In this document: piece after piece, positions 22,319-28,199 of the stretch
Numbering within the stretch: position 1 is the first letter of the stretch
Layout of the letters: each line of letters begins with the position of its first letter
Assembly (NCBI GenBank): GCA_021780415.1
Contig: JAJXYW010000177.1
Span: 1-28,199, forward strand
Direction: 5' to 3'
Length of the DNA: 28,199 nt
DNA from: Acidobacteriota bacterium
Lineage (GTDB): Bacteria; Acidobacteriota; Terriglobia; Terriglobales; Acidobacteriaceae
Position numbers and translations under genes: made by a program
The notes under the pieces: model-generated
What the model was told of the DNA's origin: nothing
Databases searched by the model: none
What the model saw: only the letters and a program-made list of their open reading frames with translations

Positions 22319-22660
22319 TCAGGCAGATTTGGCTAGATACTCATCAAGCGCATCGTTGATGACGGTGTTGAGTTTGCGGTCGGTCTTTTCAGCGAAAAGT
22401 GCTGCGCGTGTGTGGAGGTCTTCGCGGAGGCGGACGTTGAGACTGCCCTTGAAGGGCTTGTTAGGGGCCTTACCCTTCGCTGCGCAGAACTCAAGGTATT
22501 CATCGACTGCGTTGCGGAAGTTCTTCTCCAGTTCGCGGACGCTCTTGCCGCCAAAGCTGATCATGTCGCGGATGCCGAGGACGCGGCCGTGCAGCATCTT
22601 GTCTTCAGCACTGAACTCTACGGAACCGTCATAGCCGCGGTGTTGCAGCGTTGTGCTCAT
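22319..22660 (-). CDS. hicB: HicB-family antitoxin
   Basis: The 113-residue protein has the HicB layout: a partial RNase H-like domain (about 8-68; YDGSVEFSAEDKMLHGRVLGIRD, then GKSVRELEKNFRNAVDEYL) and a C-terminal ribbon-helix-helix (about 70-110; GSLNVRLREDLHTRAALFAEK and LNTVINDALDEYL) for DNA binding. It should neutralise HicA and repress the pair. The ATG overlaps the hicA stop (ATGA), so the two are translationally coupled. Confidence 0.88.
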   Translation of the reverse strand: MSTTLQHRGYDGSVEFSAEDKMLHGRVLGIRDMISFGGKSVRELEKNFRNAVDEYLEFCAAKGKAPNKPFKGSLNVRLREDLHTRAALFAEKTDRKLNTVINDALDEYLAKSA

Positions 22661-22908
22661 TTGATCAAACCTTCCCTTTGAAGAAGAGTGATGGTGTCAC
22701 GCACCTGATATGGCTTTAGTATCCTGGACGGGTGAGGTTCATGGATAAAGAGTACAGCTTGCGTTTCTTTATGAATGAATTTTCGACTCGAACCCGACGA
22801 CTTTTCTATATCAAATCCGAGCGCGGCCATGAGGGACACCAACTCAGACCAGGTAAAGTCCTTCGGTTTTGACTGCAAACGATATAAGAGCTTTTCTTGC
22901 TTTGCCAC
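22657..22908 (-). CDS. hicA: HicA-family mRNA interferase toxin
   Basis: The 83-residue protein has the HicA double-stranded RNA-binding-like fold: a helix with LVSLMAALGFDIEKSSGSSRKFIH, then VLFIHEPHPSRILKPYQVRDTITLLQREG. The GSSRKFIH segment is where the family's active histidine lies (H46 is the candidate). HicA cleaves mRNA when HicB is lost. The start is a GTG at 22908 with GGAGG five bases upstream. A 14-base palindrome covers both. The pair lies between housekeeping genes with no other sign of a mobile element. Confidence 0.85.
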   Translation of the reverse strand: MAKQEKLLYRLQSKPKDFTWSELVSLMAALGFDIEKSSGSSRKFIHKETQAVLFIHEPHPSRILKPYQVRDTITLLQREGLIK

Positions 22909-22920
22909 GGAGGCCTCCGT
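22907..22920. promoter_or_regulatory. Palindrome over the hicA ribosome site and start codon
   Basis: ACGGAGGCCTCCGT is a perfect 14-base palindrome. It covers the GGAGG ribosome site and the first base of the GTG start. It may be the HicB operator, or it may form a hairpin that hides the ribosome site. Confidence 0.45.
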
Positions 22921-23009
22921 TGGGATGGTTGCAGCTCATATGGGTGATCTCCCGGTCAAACAAGAAAGGTGTAACTAAAAACAGTTGCAGAATACTATGA
23001 GGGTTGGAA

Positions 23010-24782
23010 TTAATCAAGAATGCGGGCTACGACATCGTAGTCGTGGGATTCGGTGATCTGGGCACGGTAGAAGGTGCCGGGGATCAGGGCTTCGTGGGGG
23101 CCGAAGTCGTTGATGAGGACCTTGCCGTCAATCTCGGGGGCGTGGTCGAGCGAGCGGCCCTGCCAGAGGAGGTCGGTCTCGTCGGACTCGCCTTCGACGA
23201 GGATGTCGAGCTCGCGGCCCACCCATTGCCTGCGGGCCTTTTTGCTGATGCGCTGCTGGAGCTTCATGAGCTTGCGGCGGCGGGATTCGATGGTGCGCTT
23301 CGGAACTTTTTCGTCGAGGGCGAAGGCTCCGGCACCTTCTTCGTCGGAGTAGCTGAAGACGCCCAGCCAGTCGATTTTGGCGGCGGTGACGAAGGCGCAG
23401 AGTTCTTCGAAGTCGGCTTCGGTTTCGCCGGGGAAGCCGACGATGAAGCTGGTGCGGAGGACCAGGTTGGGGATGGTCTTGCGGGCTTGCTCAATGATCT
23501 GGAGAAAGCGGGCCGATGTTCCGCCTCTGCGCATTCGCTTGAGGACGTTGGCGGAGGCGTGCTGGAGGGGGACGTCGAGGTACTTGGCGATGGTGTCGTG
23601 GCGCGCGATGGTCTGGAGGAGGCGCGGGGTGATCTTGTTGGGGTAAGCGTAGAGGAAGCGCAGCCACTTGAGGCCGGGGAGGGGTGCGAGGGCGTCGAGG
23701 AGGTCGGCTAGCTCGGGCTTGCGGAGGTCGATTCCCTCAGGGGCTAGAGCCCCTTGCGCGGCAGGGTCATGGACGGACGGGCTAAAGCCCGTCCCCTTCA
23801 AAGCGCGGCTGTCTTGCATCTTCAAGGCGCGCCCGGATTGGGTGAGGAGGCTGGGAGGGAGATCTTCGCCGTAGCAGGTGGTGTCCTGGCCGATGAGGGT
23901 GATCTCGCGGACGCCCTGGGCGATGAGGGATTTGGCTTCGGCTACGATGCTGGCGAGAGGGCGCGAACGGAACTTCCCGCGGAGTTGAGGGATGATGCAG
24001 AAGCTGCAGGGATGGTCGCAGCCTTCGGCGATCTTGATGTAGGCCGAAGAGCGCGGGGTGGTGAGGATGCGCGGGGTTTCGTCGGAGTAGAGATAGGTGG
24101 GGAGGGCGGGGGTGGCACCGTCCCATGAGTCGCGGGAGAAGCGGCCCTGCTGCTCGCGTAGATCGCCTTCGGGGCGGGAGGACTGCGCGTCGAGCGGAAG
24201 GCTGCGCGTGGTTTCGTGAATGATCTGGGGCGAGTCGGCGCCGGGGCGGGAGTGCTGATTGACGGCGCTGGCGTGGCGGGCGATCTGGACGGCTTCGGAT
24301 TGGGCGGCGGTGAGGATGGGGAAGGGGCTGGCGGCGGGGCGGTTGAGGCCTGCGGCTTCGAGAATGGCTTCGAGTTCGCCAGTGCCGACTACGGCGTCGA
24401 CCTCGGGGATGTTGGCGCGGATCTCGTCGCGGTAACGCTCGACGAGGCAGCCGGCGACGATGAGGCGCTGGGCTTTGCCCTTGCCTGCGCCGCCGTTGGC
24501 GAGCGCTTTCATCTGCACCATTTCGAGGATGGTGTCGACGGACTCCTGCTTGGCCGAGTCGATGAAGCTGCAGGTGTTGACGACGAGGATGTCGGCGTCT
24601 TCGGCGCGGGGAGTCAGATGGGCTCCGCCGCGATGGAGCAGGCCCATCATGACTTCAGAGTCGACGAGATTCTTTGGGCAGCCGAGCGAGACGAAGCCGA
24701 CCGAGGGGTTTTTGGCCCGGTGGGATTCTGGGGAGGGGGTCTCGGGAGCGGCGCCGTCTTCGAGAGTGGAGGACAGGCTCAC
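23010..24782 (-). CDS. rimO: Ribosomal protein S12 methylthiotransferase RimO with in-frame insertions
   Basis: The 590-residue protein has all RimO parts: N-terminal UPF0004 domain with cluster ligands C35 (LGCPKN), C71 (NTCSFID) and C112 (AGCLVERY); the radical SAM site CDHPCSFC (C255, C259, C262); and a C-terminal TRAM domain (about 520-590). It methylthiolates an aspartate of ribosomal protein S12. E. coli RimO has 441 residues. The excess comes from an N-terminal tail of about 25, an insertion at about 165-228 before the radical SAM domain, and one at about 312-352 inside it; the latter contains two translated palindromic repeats. The start is a GTG; TGCTAAACT ends six bases before it, so the mRNA is probably leaderless. 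Confidence 0.93.
   Translation of the reverse strand: MSLSSTLEDGAAPETPSPESHRAKNPSVGFVSLGCPKNLVDSEVMMGLLHRGGAHLTPRAEDADILVVNTCSFIDSAKQESVDTILEMVQMKALANGGAGKGKAQRLIVAGCLVERYRDEIRANIPEVDAVVGTGELEAILEAAGLNRPAASPFPILTAAQSEAVQIARHASAVNQHSRPGADSPQIIHETTRSLPLDAQSSRPEGDLREQQGRFSRDSWDGATPALPTYLYSDETPRILTTPRSSAYIKIAEGCDHPCSFCIIPQLRGKFRSRPLASIVAEAKSLIAQGVREITLIGQDTTCYGEDLPPSLLTQSGRALKMQDSRALKGTGFSPSVHDPAAQGALAPEGIDLRKPELADLLDALAPLPGLKWLRFLYAYPNKITPRLLQTIARHDTIAKYLDVPLQHASANVLKRMRRGGTSARFLQIIEQARKTIPNLVLRTSFIVGFPGETEADFEELCAFVTAAKIDWLGVFSYSDEEGAGAFALDEKVPKRTIESRRRKLMKLQQRISKKARRQWVGRELDILVEGESDETDLLWQGRSLDHAPEIDGKVLINDFGPHEALIPGTFYRAQITESHDYDVVARILD
23739..23794. repeat. Two palindromic repeats inside the rimO reading frame
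   Basis: AGGGGCTAGAGCCCCT (23739-23754) and GGACGGGCTAAAGCCCGTCC (23775-23794) are perfect palindromes 20 bases apart. They encode RimO residues of about 330-348 (GTGFSPS...QGALAPEG). GGGCTnnAGCCC elements of this kind are common between genes in Terriglobia. Confidence 0.7.
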
Positions 24783-24788
24783 CCCTCC

Positions 24789-24797
24789 AGTTTAGCA
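24789..24797 (-). promoter_or_regulatory. Extended -10 element TGCTAAACT before rimO
   Basis: TGCTAAACT (minus strand) is followed by six bases (GGAGGG) and the GTG. The GGAGGG is too close to the GTG to act as a normal ribosome site, so a leaderless start is the better reading. Confidence 0.55.
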
Positions 24798-24808
24798 GCT
24801 TTGACGCG

Positions 24809-25138
24809 CTAGTTGATGAGTTTTGACGCGGGTTTGACGGCGAGCAGTGAGTAGGGTTTCGGGGTGGGGTGGCTGGTGACGACGACGCCGTTGGTTTCGA
24901 AGTGGGTGATGCGGTGGTCGGTGCTGTGGCCGAGCATGACGGCTTTGCGGAGCATCTGGAGGTGGCGGCGGGAGTCGTTGGCGAAGTGGCGGGAGATGGC
25001 GTGGTCGTAGTCGGTGACGAGGATGTAGGTGGCCTCGCATTTGGGACAGTAGATGGGATCCTCCAGCCAGCGATGGAAGGCGGCCGGAGGGAGCGGGGCG
25101 GCGGGGTCGGTGCCGGAGCGGATGGCGGCGATGATCAT
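24809..25138 (-). CDS. Small conserved-looking protein with CPKC motif, function unknown
   Basis: The 109-residue protein has no family I recognise. It is soluble, with a single CPKC pair (C31, C34) near YCPKCEATYILVTDYDHA and several histidines (H46, H50, H71, H75) that could complete a metal site. The second half (GHSTDHRITHFETNGVVVTSHPTP) looks like a beta-rich domain. It lies between fabH (35 bases upstream) and rimO (26 bases downstream), same strand. No Shine-Dalgarno is seen; CCCTGCCCC precedes the ATG. The frame and the two flanking gaps fit a real gene. Confidence 0.6.
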   Translation of the reverse strand: MIIAAIRSGTDPAAPLPPAAFHRWLEDPIYCPKCEATYILVTDYDHAISRHFANDSRRHLQMLRKAVMLGHSTDHRITHFETNGVVVTSHPTPKPYSLLAVKPASKLIN

Positions 25139-25173
25139 GGGGCAGGGATTAGGATGACGACAACATCACGAAG

Positions 25174-26190
25174 CTAGATCTCCCAGCGGAGGAGGGTGGT
25201 GGCGGCGGTGAAACCTGCGCCTACGCTGGCGAGAAGGACGAGGTCGCCCTTCTTGATGCGATGCTCGTCGAGGGCGGTGTTCATGGCCAGAGGGATGGTG
25301 CCGGCCGTGGTGTTGCCGTAGCGGTCGATGTTGATGATGACACGGGATTCTTCGACGCCGAGACGCTCGGCGGTGGAGAGGATGATGCGCTTGTTGGCCT
25401 GGTGGGGAATGAAGCAGCCGAGGTCGGCGCCTGTGATGCCATTGCGGGTAAGGAGGGTTTCGGCGATCTCGGACATCTTGCGGACGGCGAACTTGTAGAC
25501 GGCCTGGCCGTCCTGGTGGACGAAGTGCTGCTTGGCGTCGACGGTGGCGTGGCTGGCGGGGAGGAGGCTGCCGCCGGCGGGCATGTTGAGGGAGGGAGCG
25601 CCGGAGCCGTCGATCTCATGGTGATAGTCGATGAGGCCGATCTCGCCCTCTTCGCAAGGCTCGAGGAGGACGGCGCCGGCGCCGTCACCGAAGATGATGC
25701 AGGTGGCGCGGTCGGTGTAGTCGATGATGGAACTCATGACGTCGGCACCGATGACGAGGACTTTTTTGTGGGCGCCGGATTCGACGAGCTTGGCGCCGAC
25801 CTGGAGGGCGTAGGGGAAGCCGGAGCAGGCGGCGGAGAGGTCGAAACCCCAGGCGTGGGGTGCACCAATCTTGTTCTGGACCAGGCAGGCGGTGGCGGGA
25901 AAGGCCATGTCAGGGGTGACGGTGGCGACGATGATGGCTTCGACTTCGCTGGCGTCGATGCCGCGACGGGCGAGGCAGACCTTTGCTGCTTCGGCTGCTA
26001 AATCGCTGCTGCCAATGCCCTTGTCGACGAGGTGGCGCTCGCGGATGCCGGTGCGCTCGGTGATCCATTTGTCGTCGGTGGCGACCATTTTTTCGAGGTC
26101 TGCGTTGGTGAGCAGGCGGGGCGGGACGTAGGATCCTACGGATGAAATCTTGGCGCGAACGGGGTTCCGGGGCTTCAGGGTGAGACTCAA
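25174..26190 (-). CDS. fabH: 3-oxoacyl-ACP synthase III (FabH)
   Basis: The 338-residue protein carries the FabH triad: C122 in [10 protein letters not shown]263 in [10 protein letters not shown] and N293 in [11 protein letters not shown]. Other motifs are [11 protein letters not shown] (42-52) and the closing [13 protein letters not shown]. It starts fatty acid synthesis by condensing acetyl-CoA (or a branched primer) with malonyl-ACP. The frame can open at an ATG at 26229, but GGAGGT lies downstream of that, six bases before a TTG at 26190; the TTG start gives a product of normal FabH length and is chosen. plsX and fabD, frequent neighbours, are absent; the SRP RNA gene lies upstream. Confidence 0.95.
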   Translation of the reverse strand: MSLTLKPRNPVRAKISSVGSYVPPRLLTNADLEKMVATDDKWITERTGIRERHLVDKGIGSSDLAAEAAKVCLARRGIDASEVEAIIVATVTPDMAFPATACLVQNKIGAPHAWGFDLSAACSGFPYALQVGAKLVESGAHKKVLVIGADVMSSIIDYTDRATCIIFGDGAGAVLLEPCEEGEIGLIDYHHEIDGSGAPSLNMPAGGSLLPASHATVDAKQHFVHQDGQAVYKFAVRKMSEIAETLLTRNGITGADLGCFIPHQANKRIILSTAERLGVEESRVIINIDRYGNTTAGTIPLAMNTALDEHRIKKGDLVLLASVGAGFTAATTLLRWEI

Positions 26191-26196
26191 ACTACG

Positions 26197-26202
26197 ACCT
26201 CC
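26197..26202 (-). promoter_or_regulatory. Shine-Dalgarno that sets the TTG start of fabH
   Basis: GGAGGT (minus strand) six bases before TTG at 26190. It lies inside the longer frame that would start at 26229. Confidence 0.65.
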
Positions 26203-26340
26203 AGGGGGGAAACATGTTGCACTCAGCATCTTAGAGCATTTTCGATGGCACCGCTCTATCGCGGAGCAGACGTGGGCGACAGGCAGGAGGAGACACGGGG
26301 GTGCCTGCGCGGAGGATCGGTGGAATTTTCAGGGGGAAAG

Positions 26341-26440
26341 TGTACCGGGTTTCCCTACTGCGCCCATATCGGCCCGTTACCGTTGCTTCCTTCCGGACCT
26401 GGCGGGGTTGGCGGGAATATGTCGCGTAGGACCCGGCACA
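26341..26440 (-). ncRNA. ffs: Signal recognition particle RNA, small bacterial type (4.5S)
   Basis: The minus strand holds the conserved SRP domain IV core, CAGGTCCGGAAGGAAGCA, with the GGAA tetraloop. The 5' end TGTGCCGGGT pairs with ACCCGGTACA at the 3' end, and CCTAC pairs with GTAGG next to it, so the ends of the hairpin are fixed near 26440 and 26341, about 100 nt. There is no Alu domain. The RNA binds Ffh and the FtsY-SRP complex. TGGTAAACT places the predicted start at 26439-26440. No clear intrinsic terminator follows; the transcript may read on toward fabH, 150 bases downstream. Confidence 0.95.
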
Positions 26441-26446
26441 AGATTG

Positions 26447-26455
26447 AGTTTACCA
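26447..26455 (-). promoter_or_regulatory. Extended -10 element TGGTAAACT of ffs
   Basis: TGGTAAACT (minus strand), with a weak GAACAG 17 bases upstream of the hexamer. The start expected about seven bases downstream agrees with the 5' end given by the closing stem of the SRP RNA. Confidence 0.55.
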
Positions 26456-26527
26456 CTGCGACCTGAGTGCTGTTCCGGATTGCGATTTGATTGGGCCAAC
26501 AGAGATTTGGGAGGCGCAAAGGAAGTC

Positions 26528-26556
26528 TTGACAACGATCTTCAAGCTACATATTTT
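26528..26556 (+). promoter_or_regulatory. Sigma-70 promoter of the PadR gene
   Basis: A perfect -35 (TTGACA, 26528-26533), 17 bases, and TATTTT (26551-26556). Eleven bases remain before the ATG, so the leader would be about five bases, too short for a ribosome site. Confidence 0.65.
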
Positions 26557-26567
26557 TCAGACTTATT

Positions 26568-27137
26568 ATGAGCCTTGAAAAAACATCTACGGTTGAGTCA
26601 CTGCTGGGGTTGCTGAGTCAGGGGCCGATGTCGGGGTATGAGATGCGGCAGATGATGGAGCGGTCGACGACAAGCTTCTGGAGCGAGAGCTTTGGGCAGA
26701 TCTATCCGGCGCTGCGGCGGATGGTGGAGGATGGGCTGGCGACGGTGGAGGAGCAGAGCAAGGATGGCCGGGCGAAGAAGGTGTATCGGCTGACGGATGC
26801 GGGGGAGCGGCGGCTGCGGAGGTGGCTGGGGGTGGAGGCGAGGCCGCAGGTGCGGAGAAACGAGTTGCTGCTGAAGGTGTACTTTGGCGACCGGGCAGAG
26901 CGGGGAGCGATTGCAGCGCAGGTGGTGGCGGAGCGGGAACGGTGCGAGGACGAGATGCACCGGTTTGAGGCGGCGCTGCTGCGGATGGAGATGGAGCATG
27001 CGCGGCACCCTGCGCTGCCGTACTGGAAGATGACGGTGCGGTATGGGATGGCCGAGGCGAAGGCGGTGATGGAGTGGTGCGATGAGACGTTCGAGGAGTT
27101 GGAGAAGCGGGGGCTGGTGAGCAGAGCGAGGATGTAG
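26568..27137 (+). CDS. PadR-family transcriptional regulator
   Basis: The 189-residue protein has the PadR winged helix (about 8-85): VESLLGLLSQGPMSGYEMRQMME, FWSESFGQIYPALRRMVEDGL and a beta wing with DGRAKKVYRLTDAGERRLRRWL. A C-terminal helical domain (about 90-185) of the Vir_act_alpha_C type mediates dimerisation. PadR proteins repress nearby genes or transporters in response to small molecules. Here the neighbours are ffs/fabH (divergent) and a converging DedA gene, so the target is not obvious; the gene may only regulate itself. The mRNA is predicted to be almost leaderless. Confidence 0.9.
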   Translation: MSLEKTSTVESLLGLLSQGPMSGYEMRQMMERSTTSFWSESFGQIYPALRRMVEDGLATVEEQSKDGRAKKVYRLTDAGERRLRRWLGVEARPQVRRNELLLKVYFGDRAERGAIAAQVVAERERCEDEMHRFEAALLRMEMEHARHPALPYWKMTVRYGMAEAKAVMEWCDETFEELEKRGLVSRARM

Positions 27138-27229
27138 GGCCAGTTCCTCGCGATGGGGCAGCGTGCCGGTGCGAGCAGGCTGCATGCCTCTTGGCTAGAC
27201 GCTGCGCGCTGTGCGCCTCGGTGGCGATG

Positions 27230-27241
27230 GCAAAGCTTTGC
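27230..27241. other. Palindrome between PadR and DedA genes
   Basis: GCAAAGCTTTGC is a perfect 12-base palindrome in the 127-base gap between the converging genes. It lacks a T-tract. A PadR site or chance are both possible; nothing else in the gap is recognisable. Confidence 0.25.
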
Positions 27242-27264
27242 GGTAACTGTATGAGACAGGTTCT

Positions 27265-27981
27265 CTAGCGGGTGGTGGTGACGGGTTTGGGATGGGGCTG
27301 CTGGTGGGCGAGGTCGCGGGAGGTCTTGTAGAGACGCCAGATGGCGGTGATGGTGAAGAGAAGAATGATGGACCAGAGCGTGATGAGGATGGTGTTGGCC
27401 CAGCGGGCGGAGAAGTGAGCCCAGAGGCGAAGGAAGGTGCGGCCGTAGTGGATGCCGATCCAGACGGCGATGCAGTGGCGGAGGAAACGGCTGAGGGTGA
27501 AGGCCCACATGAAGGTGGTGCGGGACATGTGGACTGCTCCGGCGGCAAGGACGAAGGGCGAGAGTGGCATGGGCGGAGGGATGAGCGCGGGGAGCGAGAC
27601 GGAGAGGATGGCGTGGGTTTCCATCCAGTGGGTGACGCGGGTGAGGATGTAGGGCGGGACGTGTTTTTTGAGGAACTTCATGCCTCCGGCCTGACCGGCG
27701 ACGTGGGAGAGATAGCCTCCGGTGGCGGAGCCGAGGGTGGCGATGGCGACGAGGAGGATGGGGTTGGTGTGGGCGGCGGCGTAGAGGATGAGCATGATGT
27801 CGGTGACGCCGGGGATGGGGAGAGGCACGAAGGAGCTGTCGACGATGGCAACGAGGAAGAGGCCGATGAGGCCGAGGTGGAAGAAGTAGTGCATGAGGGT
27901 GTGGTGGGGCGCGGGGTGCGCAGGCGGGGCCGCGGCGGTAACGGCGAGGAGGGCTGCGAGTGTGTGGGCGCGGAGGCTCAT
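27265..27981 (-). CDS. DedA/VTT-domain membrane protein
   Basis: The 238-residue protein has an N-terminal hydrophobic segment resembling a signal sequence (residues 4-24) and a VTT (SNARE-associated) domain: LVAIVDSSFVPLPIPGVTDIMLIL (about 43-66), TLGSATGGYLSHVAGQAGG, and the re-entrant loop PALIPPPMPLSPFVLAAGAVHM (about 130-151) with its proline cluster, then a last helix near 200-222. DedA/VTT proteins of bacteria are linked to lipid carrier recycling, including undecaprenyl phosphate flipping, and membrane homeostasis. The exact substrate is unknown. The start could also be M30, where the family similarity begins. Confidence 0.85.
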   Translation of the reverse strand: MSLRAHTLAALLAVTAAAPPAHPAPHHTLMHYFFHLGLIGLFLVAIVDSSFVPLPIPGVTDIMLILYAAAHTNPILLVAIATLGSATGGYLSHVAGQAGGMKFLKKHVPPYILTRVTHWMETHAILSVSLPALIPPPMPLSPFVLAAGAVHMSRTTFMWAFTLSRFLRHCIAVWIGIHYGRTFLRLWAHFSARWANTILITLWSIILLFTITAIWRLYKTSRDLAHQQPHPKPVTTTR

Positions 27982-28000
27982 GCTGGTGATATGACGTTAG

Positions 28001-28199
<199 letters not shown>

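Overview
The window reads as a gene-dense stretch of a high-GC bacterial chromosome, most probably from an acidobacterium of the Terriglobia group (Granulicella / Edaphobacter / Terriglobus-like). This is inferred from the flavour of the proteins and from short dispersed palindromes between genes that I recognise from that group; no rRNA gene is present to prove it. Almost everything is housekeeping. I see no phage, insertion sequence, CRISPR array or tRNA.

Layout. 1-1476: a divergent pair, a truncated methyltransferase (-) and a GT87 membrane glycosyltransferase (+). 1490-3957: a thiolase (-), a 526-base gap holding a strong candidate small RNA with its own promoter and terminator, then rsmE with a clear terminator. 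3995-8486 (-): acyl-CoA thioesterase, mrp, hrcA, grpE, dnaJ, a chaperone cluster without dnaK. 8560-8868: a small TPR protein. 8892-14784 (-): cinA, plsY, gpsA, ftsY, ribD, ribE, a tightly packed run joining phospholipid synthesis, membrane-protein targeting and riboflavin synthesis. 14936-19414: a coiled-coil J-domain protein, a repeat-rich gap, a beta-propeller lipoprotein, a cyclopropane fatty acid synthase, and a 690-base gap with 39-base tandem repeats. 19415-22908 (-): an SMP-30-like propeller, a two-gene YeeE/YedE sulfur transporter, pgpA, yacG and a hicAB toxin-antitoxin pair. 23010-26440 (-): rimO with in-frame insertions, a small CPKC protein, fabH and the SRP RNA gene ffs. 26568-28199: a PadR regulator, a DedA-family membrane protein and the first 41 codons of alaS.

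Membrane lipid supply recurs: PlsY, GpsA, FabH, PgpA and Cfa all act in fatty acid or phospholipid synthesis or modification. Both an SRP receptor (ftsY) and the SRP RNA (ffs) lie within 16 kb of each other.

The most interesting signals are not protein genes: (1) the candidate small RNA at about 3007-3142, whose -35 box lies inside a 9-bp inverted repeat; (2) a recurring -10 element, TAAACT, often in the extended form TGnTAAACT, placed 6-14 bases before start codons or the ffs 5' end. Together with similar -10 hexamers at other genes it suggests that many mRNAs here are leaderless or nearly so; (3) acidobacterial-type palindromic repeats translated in frame inside RimO; and (4) an Mrp protein with no cysteine. 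I found no clearly new multi-gene system.
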